Shown here: positions 32,113 through 42,020 of the stretch, piece after piece | How positions within the stretch are numbered: position 1 is the stretch's first letter | Layout of the letters: each line of letters begins with the position of its first letter | Program-made: the position numbers and the translations under genes | The notes under the pieces: generated by a model | Databases searched by the model: none | What the model saw: the letters and a program-made list of their open reading frames with translations, nothing else | What the model was told of the DNA's origin: nothing | Source of the DNA: Deinandra increscens subsp. villosa | Lineage: Eukaryota; Streptophyta; Magnoliopsida; Asterales; Asteraceae | Assembly (NCBI GenBank): GCA_039602395.1 | Contig: JBCNJP010000006.1 | Span: 50,557,502-50,621,501 of the forward strand | Reading direction: 5' to 3' | Length of the DNA: 64,000 nucleotides

Positions 32113-33335
32113 CTAACGCAAAAGTCTTACATTAACCACCAAAGCTAAATACTCAAAAATATCATGAACTCCATCGTGGTTCTTAGCTACGGCCACAACC
32201 ACTAATTGAAGTTGGTGTGAAAAACAATGTACGTAATATGCCGAAGGATTATCTTTTGATATCAATGCTTTCAAACCGTTAAATGCACCCCGCATATTAC
32301 TTGCTCCATCGTATCCTTGCCCTCTTAACTGTAACAAAATAATATGTATATTCTATAAATATTCAATAAATAAGATATATAAACCGAATCAAACTATTGA
32401 TTAAGAAAATGTATCATTTACCTGAGACAAACTCAAATTATTCTTAGTAAATACCGAATCAATGGCTTCTTTTATAAATAAAGAAGATGTATCATTCACG
32501 TGCACAACTCCAAGAAATCGTTCTTTTACAATTCCAAGGCTATTAACATATCGCACCACCATAGCAATTTGTTCCTTTTTGGATACATCACTAGACTAAT
32601 GAACTAATAAAAAAAACACATCCGTGCCAATTTTCATAAATTGACTTGATTATCTCTTTTGAAAAGCATTGAACAATCTCTTTTTGAATCCTCAAAGATG
32701 TCAATTTTTCATTTTTTGGAGCTTTTTCTAAAGTAAACATTATAAATGCTCTCATTATGTTCCTGAAGAAAGATAATAATTCAAGAAAAAAACCTCTCGA
32801 ACAAGATCCATCCGACTCATCGTGACCACGAAACGGTAAAGTATTTTTTTAATAAAAATCTACAGGTATCAACTGTAGCACACAATCGAATTTGATAGTT
32901 ACTCTCTTCAACTTCGGTTCACTTACAAAAAGCTTCATTAATTGCTTGATTTTTCTTCACTAGAATTTCACACTTCTGTCTTCCTTTGTCTCGTCCTTCT
33001 TGTTGTCCCACAATGTCTCCAAATAAGTATCAACATAAACAATAAACTTTGTCCTCTTTATGCTATACTCTAACCAATTATATTCATTAAACCATTCATT
33101 TACGAAACATCTATTCTTGTCACTATCTTTTGTTACTGGAAAGATAGGTTGTAACTCTTGGCCTATCGGCTAGGTCCGAAGGAAGATTCTGAATACCAAA
33201 ACTAGTTGGAGTAGGTTGTGGACCTTGTGGTTGTGGTTATGATTGTGGTTAGAGTTGTGGTCTTTTTCCTCCACCATGTTCATCGCTACTACCAACATCT
33301 GGTTTCCTTTTAAAAAAACTTCCAATCTTACCCTA
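32113..33335 (-). pseudogene. hAT-family transposase relic (ZMYM1/TTF-type)
   Basis: Reading leftward: an N-terminal GKIGSFFKRKPDVGSSDEHG; the TTF-type zinc-finger neighbourhood (VNEWFNEYNWLEYSIKRTKF); a segment LPFRGHDESDGSCSRGFFLE; SDVSKKEQIAMVVRYVNSLG with FLGVVHVNDTSSLFIKEAI; then LRGQGYDGASNMRGAFNGLK and YYVHCFSHQLQLVVVAVAKN. These are in the order found in plant zinc-finger MYM-type 1-like transposases (DUF4371 plus RNase-H-like hAT core). Several stops and frameshifts separate them and the C-terminal dimerisation region is missing after 32113. Between LSLSQ and LRGQGYDG there is a short insert (32331-32420) with a GTAAAT donor and TTACAG acceptor, so an intron is likely; element 2 lacks it. 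Confidence 0.85.
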
Positions 33336-34559
33336 CAAATAATCAACTAACAATTAACAACCTCACATCTTAATTAGTAATTATCCCACATATTATCAAA
33401 TATCAATTAACATACTTGTTTCATGCTGTTTAATATTTATGTTGCAAACTTGTAATAGAATTCCTAGTTGTAATTTGGAGCAACTAGCATGATAACAAAT
33501 CATCAGTAAGTTAACAATAAAGTGATTTTTTGTGAATCAACCTACTCAAAGCTTAAAAATTAACAAATCATTAAATACCCAACCCATTACCCACTACCCA
33601 CTACCCACTTTTTAAAATTGTTTTCAATAAAAGAGTTAGTAACAATTTCTATAACAATTATCAAATGAAAGTATCGTAATTGTCCAAATCCAACTCATCA
33701 ATTATCCAAAAGTTTGTCTTCATTAAATACCCAACCCATTACACACACTACCCAACCCATTACACACACTATCTTCAATATAAAAATAGCCCCATTCTAT
33801 TGACACTTTTTTTTTCCTCCATACACCACCTCTAACTGCCCCATTTAAATCTATCCCTGGTATATAACCTTGTCCCATATAGACTTATCCCTAACATATA
33901 ACCCAGTAACTGCAATTAATGCAGTTAAAATTCAGCCCCTCCCCCATTTTTTTAAAACCTTCACAACTTTTACATACGACATTATTTTTCAAAAAAAAAT
34001 TACACAATAAAAACAAGCGTTTTTTAATCTTTGAAACGCGTATAGTGTTGCTATATAAAAATTAATTTTTTTACTCTTCGATTATATCAATTTTACTACA
34101 ATGTGTGAGTTGTAGTAATGTTATTGTTAAACATGTACGAATCTATCATACGTAGGTTATTTAAAAACATACAGACAAATTAGTTTAATTGTTTCTCATG
34201 TACTTAATCCACATATATGTCTAATAAACACATATTTCTTGTGTTCATAACTATATTAACTAAATTCAAGATGAACTTGTTCATCTTGCCACAATTCTAC
34301 CTCTTTCGATTGTATCAATATTTGTATTTTTTTGTACGTCATATATGAATCATTGACGGGTTGCAACACAAGGAACTTCCAGGAGTTATTTTTTGTTATA
34401 AACACCAAAATCTGTGTATATTTTATCTATAATAATTTTTTATATAAATGTAAGTAGGTACACATGTGTATGTATGTATGTATGTATACATGTATCTTAG
34501 TGTATATATGCCTGAATACGGGTTATTGATAAACACCAAAATGTAAAAAAAAAAAGTAC
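33336..34559. other. Non-coding 5' part of hAT element 1
   Basis: AT-rich, with a doubled acccaacccattacacacact word near 33727-33768 and a tgta/tatg run near 34466. No gene is recognised. Confidence 0.4.
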
Positions 34560-34765
34560 TAACCGCCACGTTGAGGCTTCCACGTGGCTTAAAAACACAA
34601 AACGTGCTTCCACGTGGCTTAAAAACACGAAACGTGGAGATCGAACCGTTGCGTTGAGGCCTCCACGTGGCTTAAAAATACGAAACGTGGAGATCGAACC
34701 GTTGCGTTGAGGCCTCCACGTGGCTTAAAAAATACGAAAGGTACGTTGAGGCCTCCACGGGGCTG
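34560..34765. repeat. Tandem repeats, unit about 57 bp
   Basis: About four imperfect copies of gcgttgaggcctccacgtgg followed by cttaaaaatacgaaacgtgg and agatcgaaccgt. Each contains CCACGTGG, an E/G-box palindrome. Confidence 0.8.
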
Positions 34766-35234
34766 GAAAATACAAAATGTTGAACGTCTATTAAACATTT
34801 TCAGACCTTAAACGCCTCTTGGGGCTGGTAACAAATTATTGAAATAGTAAAACGAATATGAACGTCTACTAAAAAGGAAAAAAGTACGTCATATATTGTG
34901 AGTATTTAAAAAAGTGAAACGAGTATGAACGTCTATTAAAAATGAAAAAAAGTACGTCATATATTGTGAGTTGCCTCCTTGCCGGATGCTTCAATCGGTG
35001 CTTCAAATCAGTGGTTGCCTCCTTGCCGGAGATGCTACAGTAGGTGACGAAAGCAACGACGGAGGAGAGGGGTAAAACATAATGGAACCCTAAAATCGTT
35101 TCCTCTGTTTTGCTTGCTTACTTGCCAATACACTATTTATGTTTAGGATTAAAAACCTATTTAATTTAACTGAAATATAAAAAATAATTTTTTTTTTAAA
35201 TTGAGGAGGGCCATGTGGACCCCCCGGTCCCAAA
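34766..35234. other. hAT element 1 terminal region
   Basis: Contains a duplicated aaaagtacgtcatatattgt block (about 34874 and 34950) and a doubled gcctccttgccgga word (34974, 35016). No coding sequence. Confidence 0.45.
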
Positions 35235-35615
35235 CATGTCCGCCACTGATCATGGGTATTATATATATTAACAATTTAGATTTCTCGCATGTGAGTACGT
35301 TTACTATAGTTGGTTTTGACGACTAAGGCGAAGACACGTGTACAATATGTACATGTGTCGCAATCACTACGTCAAAATTCACCTTTGGCCACGGAAAAAA
35401 ACCGTGACAAAAGGTGTTTTGTCACGTTTTTTTTTTCCATTCCAAACGACACCATAGGTGCCGTCACCATATGTACCCTACGGCCACGTTACAATATCAG
35501 TGGCTGAAGCCACCTATAAGCGTGGCTAAAGGGTACCAATATTTGTTGTTGTAATCAAACAATTCTTCAGAAAAGCGTGGTGAAAGGGTTCCAACGGCCA
35601 CATGTGTTTGGTTAA

Positions 35616-36400
35616 CGTGGCCTTTGGTATTTTATGGTCACGTATATTCGTGTTTTAGCCACATACATTATAAAAATACGTGGCCAAAGGGTTGTTGAAA
35701 TCATACATTTTGTCACAGTACGAGTGGCCAAAGGGTGGCAACGGCCACGTTAAAATATGAATGGCGTGGCCTTTGGTATTATATGGTCACGTATATTTGT
35801 GTTTTAGCCACATATGTTATAAAAAAACGTGGCCAAATGGGTTGCTGAAATTATAATTTTTGTCCCAATACGCGTGGCCAAAGGGTGGCAACCGCCACGT
35901 TAAAATATGAATAGCGTGGCCTTTGGTATTATATGGTCACGTATATTTGTGTTTTAGCCACATATGATATGAAAAAACGTGGCCAAATGGGTTGCTGAAA
36001 TCATAAATTTTGTCCCAATAAGCGTGGCCAAAGAGTGGCAACTGCCACATTAAAATATAAAAAGCGTGGCCTTTGGTATTATATGGTCACGTATATTTAT
36101 GTTTTAGCCACATATATTTGGAAAAAAAAAGTGGCTAAAGGGTAGTTGAAATCAGATATTTTGTCCCAATACGCGTGGCCAAATGGTGGCAACGACCACG
36201 TTAAGATATAAAAAGCGTGACCTTTGGTATTATATGGTCACGTATATTTGTGTTTTAGCCACATATAATTGGAAAAAAAAAAGTGGCCAAAGGGTAGTTG
36301 AAATCAGATAATTTGTCCCAATAAGCGTGGCCAAATGGTGGCAACGGCCACGTTAAAATATAAAAAGTGTGGCCTTTGGTATTATATATATGGTCACATA
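35616..36400. repeat. Subterminal tandem array, five 150-bp units plus a partial
   Basis: The word cgtggcctttggtat recurs at 35616, 35765, 35915, 36065, 36216 (cgtgac variant) and about 36367, a spacing of 149-151 bp. Each unit also carries tatggtcacgtatatttgtg, ttttagccacata, an acgtggccaaa site and gtggcaacggccacgtt. Each unit therefore presents several ggccac/gtggcc sites on both strands, likely binding sites for the element's own protein. Confidence 0.9.
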
Positions 36401-36569
36401 TATTTTCTTAATTAATTACAATTAATTATATATTAATTAATTAGTATAGAGAAACCTTAAAAATCATATATTATAATTAAAAATTAATGTACATACACTA
36501 ATCATGACGCTGTTCAAAAAGATAACATACGACACTAGCTAATCAAAGTTTAATTTCTATAATAATTAA

Positions 36570-38663
36570 TTATAATTTCTTGTCCGTGCTGATCAGCTGC
36601 TTCTGCTGGTGCCGTGTGATTTTTCTATTTATCACATTTTGATTCTTCAGCTGGTTTGGTGTTACGTACACTTTCGGCATCTTTTTCCGATCATTATTTA
36701 CCTGGAAACATGACAAATAAAACCGATCAGATATATATATATAATATATATATATATATAAAGTTAATTAATTAGCGGATACGATTAATTAATGTAGTAA
36801 TTACCTGTGGTTGTTCCAATACTTTTTGCACCGTAGAATGATCAACCGGCTGTGATCTATCTGACTTGTTATTAGAATGAAGGATCATTCGGTTCATCGG
36901 CCATGCAATAATATATTTATTTTCAACCTCCGAAAGCGTTGTTTTACCATCTACTGGGAATGGTAAAAATGTTGCACCCTTTTTGACCTGATAAACTCTA
37001 ATTCTACGGCAACCAGGAGCTAATGGACTTCCATGAATCTTCTCATCTTTTTGTTTTGGTAATAATTCAGCCATTCCCACGACGTTCAGTGGATCCCCCT
37101 CCATGTGCAACGTCGCAGTTTGGCTCCCCTGATCAGAAGTGACATAACAATAATAATAATAATAATATTAATTATAGCATATATATAAACAATTAATTAA
37201 TTAAAGTAAAAAATAGAATACAAAAATTGTGGTATATACTAATCTATATACCTCTTGGATTACTGGCTGCAGATCGGTAGCAGCTGCAATGGCATCATAA
37301 TTATTTGGTTTTTCCAACTGAAGATCACTCTTCTTAGGAGCTGCAGGTTTTGCATGTCTCTTATTCTTTTCCTAAATTGACACCATGTAATTAACTGATT
37401 AGTAACATATATATTAATTAACGATAACGTCAAAGCGATTTGTCAAATTTCTAAATTAATTATATATATATATATATACCACTTCCTGCTCTGATGCCCC
37501 AGCATCACTGGCTGCAGCAGCTGCTGCTTCTGTCATTTTTCTCTTTCTCACCTAAAGACAGCATCAGCATTTAATTAAATGATCATATAGCAATTAGTTA
37601 TAAGGGAAGTACACAACTGTGTAAATTAAAATAGTTACCCTTTCCTTTTGCGACGCTGTTGTAGATGTAGGAGTGTGTTGTGATAGAGTCGCAGAAGAGA
37701 CCTACAATTCAATTAATTAATAAAATCATATCGATCATAACCGGCTAAACATTAGTTAACTATCCTGATGAACTTTAACTATCCTGATGAACTTATCATA
37801 GCCGGCACAGTTAATTATTAATTATATTCCGGAACAACTCTAACTATCCTGATGAACTTTGACTATCCTGATGAACTTTACCTATACTGCTGAACTATAA
37901 CTATCCGGATGAACTATAACCAACACGGTGAACTATAACTAGGGACGCATGTTCATCCAGATGAACTAGCTAGAATCTTCCGGATCAACTCTAACTATCC
38001 CGATGAACTCTAACTATCCTGATGAACTTTTTACTATCCTGATGAACCTTACCTATCCTGAGGAACTTTAACTATCCGGATGAACTCTAACTATCCGGAT
38101 GAACTATAAGTAGAGACGCATGTTCATCCAGATGAACTAGAATCTTCCAGATCAACTCAAATTCAGAACTGTTTCAAATCCGTACCTTATCGGCCGACCT
38201 TTGAGATGAGTTTGATTGAGTAGATTGTTTCCGCGATGTATTGCGCGCAGAATTGATCATGTCCTATGTACAATTAATTCAATTAGTTAATTAATTAATA
38301 AATAAATATATATATATATATATATATATAGTTTGTCCCTTACAGACGCTCTATGAACTTGTTTATCTTGAATCACAGACTCCATAGCCGCCATAAGCTT
38401 ATCAATTCTCTCATCCTGTGATTTAACCATATCAGTGAGGCGCTCAACCTCTTGATCCTTTTTCTCACGCAGCTGTCTTTCATTTATTAGTTCCGCCTCA
38501 AGTTTTTCGATCCGTTCTTTTGATCGCCCTTTTGGAGCACCCCAATATCCACGGGAAGTCACTCCATACCCAATACCTTTTAGGTATCCACCCCTTTCCT
38601 TGCCAAGGACCAGTGTCAGGGCATCCGTTCCCGGTTCTACTGTCACAGATCCCGCATTTATCT
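36570..38663 (-). pseudogene. Seven-exon CACTA-encoded gene (TNPA/transposase_24-like), N-terminus lost
   Basis: Leftward exons with GT-AG borders: 38663-38344, 38263-38186, 37701-37639, 37551-37480, 37371-37252, 37128-36805, 36701-36570 (stop TAA). All introns are phase 0, and exon lengths after the first are multiples of three. Exon 1 has DALTLVLGKERGGYLKGIGY, the C-terminal signature of plant En/Spm (Ptta) transposase-associated proteins, followed by a charged heptad-like coiled coil (SKERIEKLEAELINERQLRE). Exons 3-5 are short, Ala/Lys/Ser-rich linkers. Exon 6 contains SPLAPGCRRIRVYQVKKGAT and FLPFPVDGKTTLSEVENKYI then AWPMN, resembling the DUF8039 domain of such proteins. Exon 7 ends basic. 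Together about 368 residues remain. The start is missing because the gene is cut at about 38664 by a deletion junction; the rest looks undamaged. Confidence 0.7.
37758..38160. repeat. Minisatellite, 18-bp unit aactatcctgatgaactt, in an intron
   Basis: About 18-20 variant copies between 37758 and 38160, lying wholly inside the second intron of the CACTA gene. A longer block (gacgcatgttcatccagatg and following bases) occurs twice, at about 37945 and 38115, so there is a second-order repeat of about 170 bp. Confidence 0.85.
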
Positions 38664-38699
38664 TTTTAGGTATCCACCCCTTTCCTTGCCAAGGACCAG
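38578..38699. repeat. 36-bp direct duplication at the TNPA/TNP2 junction
   Basis: The 36 bases at 38578-38613 (ttttaggtatccacccctttccttg... through ccag) recur exactly at 38664-38699, offset by 86 bp. On the minus strand the first copy encodes LVLGKERGGYLK; the second, in another frame, encodes GPWQGKGWIPKK. The second copy directly abuts the first codons of the TNP2 relic. Confidence 0.9.
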
Positions 38700-39301
38700 A
38701 AACTATATCAGAGACCGTTAGGTGGATTTCACATGGTCCGCACAGAAGCGTGAGGAAATATGAAGTATATGACATCAATGGCTATTCATTTCGTACAAAA
38801 TCTCGAGACGGTAGGGTTTACCAGAACAGCGGGGTTGGTGTAGAGGTAAATGACATGCACATCTCTAACGAGGTCTTAACCTATGGAAAAAAACCTTACT
38901 ATGGGGTTTTAAAAGAGATATGGCTACTAGATTACCATATTAAAACCATCCCTCTATTTATGTGCGACTGGGTTGAGAATACACAGGGGGTCAAAAAAGA
39001 TAGTCTTGGTTACACTTTGGTCAACCTTAAAAGACTAGGTCACAAGGAGGACCCGTTCATTTTCGCATCACAAGCACAACAGTTGTTTTACGTCAAAGAC
39101 CAGCTGGATAAAAAACTGCATATTGTCTTTATGACACCTCCCAGAAATTACAGAGATTATTATGAAGACGATGCCAATGAAGAATTTAGTACGGTAGTTT
39201 TTCCGCACAACGATAATGTATTGCCATCCGTAGATGCACGTCACAATGTTTACTACAGAGCTGACTGTACTGGAATGATATTACGAAAAACCACCGATTA
39301 A
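38697..39301 (+). pseudogene. C-terminal part of CACTA TNP2 transposase (DUF4216)
   Basis: A clean open frame of about 200 codons begins in mid-protein: VRWISHGPHRSVRKYEVYDI then NGYSFRTKSRDGRVYQNSGV, followed by KPYYGVLKEIWLLDYHIKTI, LFMCDWVENTQGV, SLGYTLVNLKRLGHKEDPFI and FASQAQQLFYVKD, to a TAA at 39301. This is the DUF4216 region that ends plant TNP2-type transposases. TNP2 is normally 700 residues or more, with its catalytic RNase-H-like core upstream; that core is missing. It faces away from the leftward gene, so the two were divergent and a single deletion removed both N-terminal halves. No lesion within the surviving part. Confidence 0.85.
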
Positions 39302-40472
39302 TTGATCAAACTACAGTATCAACAATAATTGTTTTTTTTTCTTTATGTATTCTGGAATATATATTATGGATCTTAATTTTGAGTCAAGTGTTTCCTTTTT
39401 TTGATTGTGCCTGCAGGTCTCCTCTCTTTGACCAAACCAGAGTCAATAAAAGTCAAAAATAAACAAACAAAATCAACTGCTGCTTTAACAAACACAATTA
39501 CATACATAATCCAAAGGTTATGATTCCATTAATACATTGATCTATAAAATTACAACTGAAAAACTACTAACTTAAAATGGAGAAGAAGCGGCTGAAGAAA
39601 AATCCCTCTTTTGCTTTCTCACATGCACTTGCTTCTGATCAAGTGAAAAGAGAGAACAAGTCCCTCTTGCTTTCTCACATGCACTTGCTTCTGATCAACT
39701 GAAAATGGTGAAGAAGTGGCTGAAGAAATATCAGGTACATGGGGCCAAAAGGGAGAGAAGCACCTGAAGAATACAAGTCCTGCAAATCTCAACATGTGCC
39801 CTTACTGCTGACTGTTATAAAATTACACAATAACTTAAAATCTGCTCGCAGTAAAGCATTTGTATGAACCATTAGAGACTCCTCGTCTCCATGGTTTCCA
39901 CAATAACTTAAAATCTGCTCGCAGGAGATACAGAGTGCAATCTTTCCCTGCACAAGATAAAATTACCAAATCTGAGACGAAAATTTCAATCGAATTTCAG
40001 TGGTGAAGATGATAACTTACCATTTTCCACATACGGATGATGCCAATTCCACATTTTTTGCCGTCGATGATGGACGAAAAACAGAGAGAGAAAGACTGGG
40101 AGAAAAGGGTCATGGTGGAGATGATGATGAAAACTGATACAGAGATAGTATATATCGATACTCGAGGGGCGTGGTAGATGGAGATTTGAAAGATAAAGTA
40201 AATGAAAAAGTAAATGAAAAAATCATGATTACAAGCGCCGACTGTTGGTATTCTTTTAGCCACCTAAAATTAATATACCGTGACCATTTGTCATAATTTG
40301 TCACGCAGCCAATGTTTTAATATGAGTGGCCATATCACAAGATAATCAAACATGATAAACATATATTATAACCATCATATATATATTATAACTACTAATT
40401 AATATCATAACTAAATAAACATATAAACTATTGTTCTTAATTTGTTCATAATTAAACATAAACATCCATTAA
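39302..40472. other. Non-coding stretch between TNP2 and the acidic ORF
   Basis: Contains a direct duplication of about 55 bp (ctttctcacatgcacttgct, near 39616 and 39669) and a second of acaataacttaaaatctgct (39829 and 39901). Small minus-strand frames near 40000-40300 have no recognised domain. Probably 3' untranslated and intron-like sequence of the element. Confidence 0.45.
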
Positions 40473-40886
40473 TTAATAATCCGGATCACTGCAATCTTCG
40501 GATATGTATGATCCTGATGAACTTGCATCGTCATCATCATCATCTTCTTCTTCTTCTTCTTCATCTTCTTCATCTGCTTCATCTGCTTCTTCATGATCTT
40601 CTTCATCATCTTCTTCATCTTCATCTTCTTCATCTTCTTCTTCATCTTCTTCTTCGGGTTCATTGAATTTTGTATCAAGGACACGAAATAATTTCGCTGT
40701 CTCAACATGGTAGGCAAAACAATCAGGAATCTTCTGCGCATATAGTTGCTTCAGGATGTTCTCATCGTTGTGTTTAATCACAGATTTGTGGGACTTGAAG
40801 GATCTTCTTCTCCTGTTACTGTAAACCAAAAAAATACGGTTATGCTTCACATACCAGTAATTAAGGGAGCGTTGATTATCGGCCAT
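40473..40886 (-). CDS. Small protein with a long acidic tail, CACTA-borne
   Basis: From ATG 40886 (MADNQRSLNYWYVKHNRIFL) to TAA at 40473 there are 137 codons. The first 75 residues are basic to neutral with an Arg patch (SNRRRRSFKSHKSV) and a possible folded segment (LYAQKIPDCFAYHVETAKLF). Residues about 78-122 are almost all Asp/Glu, and the end is Ser-rich (ASSSGSYISEDCSDPDY). I do not recognise a family. It lies between the TNP2 relic and the right subterminal repeats and would be transcribed inward from the right terminus. The acidic run is encoded by a ctt/cat trinucleotide-like tract, so its length may have grown by slippage. It could be an accessory transposon protein, or a single exon of a longer one. 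Confidence 0.45.
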   Translation of the reverse strand: MADNQRSLNYWYVKHNRIFLVYSNRRRRSFKSHKSVIKHNDENILKQLYAQKIPDCFAYHVETAKLFRVLDTKFNEPEEEDEEEDEEDEDEEDDEEDHEEADEADEEDEEEEEEDDDDDDASSSGSYISEDCSDPDY

Positions 40887-41084
40887 TTGATACAAGAATT
40901 GGTGTAAACGAATTGGTGTACGTAGAGAATTTGAGAGAATTGGTGTAGAGAATTTGAGATCAAGAAAGGGATGGCGGTAAAAAGGAAAATAACAATGATG
41001 ATGATATATAGGGTAGCAGATTTTAACCCGCTCGAATTAATGGTACAATTGAAAAAAGCGCGTTGTTTTAGAGGGAAACAAAAC

Positions 41085-41733
41085 TTCTATTTTTCGCCAC
41101 GCATTTAATATTTTACCGTGACCATAAAATAAAATTTTGTCACTCACAACCTACCATTTAGTCACGGTTAATATATGTGGCCATAGGTAATAGATTTTTG
41201 TCACTCACAACCTACCGTGACCATTAGTCATCTAATATTTAGTCACACAACCTAATAACAGTGGCCATATGTACTAGCTTTTAGCCACATAACTAAGTAA
41301 AAAGCGTGGCCATTGCTCACATTTAGCCACGCATAAATAGTTTTGTTTTCTTTTAATTTACTAAGTAATAAAATCTACTCTTCCGTCACACAACATTATT
41401 TAAGCGTGGCCATACATTCCTTTTTGGTCACACGAATAAAAAATCATAAAAATTCCGTGGCCGTTTGGTGCATTTCGCCACTCTTTTTTAAGTGTGACAA
41501 ATAAATGCCACATGTTTTTGTAAAACAGTGGCTAAAGCCACTGCACCTGATTGTTGTTGTCACATAAACAAAAAAATACGTGGCTAAAAGGGTCCAAAGG
41601 CTATATATTTGGCCACGGGTACAAAATATGTGTGGCTAAAACGAGAATTTCTTACCTTTGGCCACGCTTTTTTCAAAACAGTGGCTATGCGTTATCAAAA
41701 AAACCGTGGCCAAAGCCACTTTTTGACGTAGTG
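41085..41733. repeat. Right subterminal region of the CACTA element
   Basis: Repeated gccacg/cgtggcc/gtcacg words in mixed orientation, ending ggccaaagccactttttgac then gtagtg. The mirror of the left terminus (cactacgtcaaaa...cctttggccacgg). Confidence 0.8.
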
Positions 41734-41807
41734 AATCTAATTAAATTTTTTTTAAGTTGCGTACCTGTTTTAGGTTATATTTGTTTCATCCCGTTCCATT
41801 TCACATT

Positions 41808-42020
41808 TGTCCTCCTGGCCGAGTGGTTTGGTGGTTGCTGTGTTACGCAGAGGTTCCGGGTTCGAACCTCTGGTGCTCTTTTTTTTTATATAATTTTCGT
41901 GCTTGCTAATATTTATTGTTTTTGTAGTTACAATATTAATGATTCATTTGTGGGAGTGGTAGTTACTCTTCTTTCCAACTAAGAGGTCTCATGTTCAAGA
42001 CATGTTGGCTACTCTTTTTT
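41808..42020 (+). mobile_element. tRNA-derived SINE-like sequence
   Basis: tggccgagtgg (41816-41826) matches an RNA polymerase III A box, and gggttcgaacc (41858-41868) a B box, 42 bases apart, followed by a T run. The layout resembles the head of a tRNA-derived SINE. A second B-box-like ggtctcatgttcaag lies near 41986. It does not fold as a complete tRNA to my reading. Borders are estimated. Confidence 0.45.

Larger units (their letters stand above)
32004..35248 (-). mobile_element. Decayed hAT element 1
   Basis: The right end (catgtccgccactg at 35235-35248) matches the terminal repeat of hAT element 2 (44628-48158). The left end (ctgtaggggcgaaactag followed by an ataaaa-rich stretch) aligns with the other end of that element but has mutated terminal bases. 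No 8-bp duplication is evident. The transposase relic at 32113-33335 reads leftward and the right 1.9 kb is untranslated. Confidence 0.6.
35365..41733. mobile_element. CACTA (En/Spm-type) DNA transposon
   Basis: A 6369-bp element starting CACTACGTCAAAA and ending TTTTTGACGTAGTG, flanked on both sides by the 3-bp duplication aat (35362-35364 and 41734-41736), as made by CACTA transposases. Subterminal regions carry many gtggcc/ggccac words in both orientations. The left side has a 150-bp tandem array. Inside are a leftward multi-exon gene (36570-38663), the C-terminal part of TNP2 reading rightward (38697-39301) and a leftward acidic ORF (40473-40886). With TNP2 truncated it cannot move by itself. 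Confidence 0.92.

Noticed and set aside
36570..38663. A free-standing host gene with seven exons
   Set aside because: It lies wholly within the CACTA borders and has transposase-associated motifs, so it belongs to the element.
40442..40666. His/Leu-rich frame opposite the acidic ORF, and a Lys/Met-rich frame in the third phase
   Set aside because: Shadows of the trinucleotide-rich acidic tract.
41808..41885. A tRNA gene (A and B boxes present)
   Set aside because: I cannot fold a complete acceptor stem or a clear anticodon arm; a SINE head fits better.
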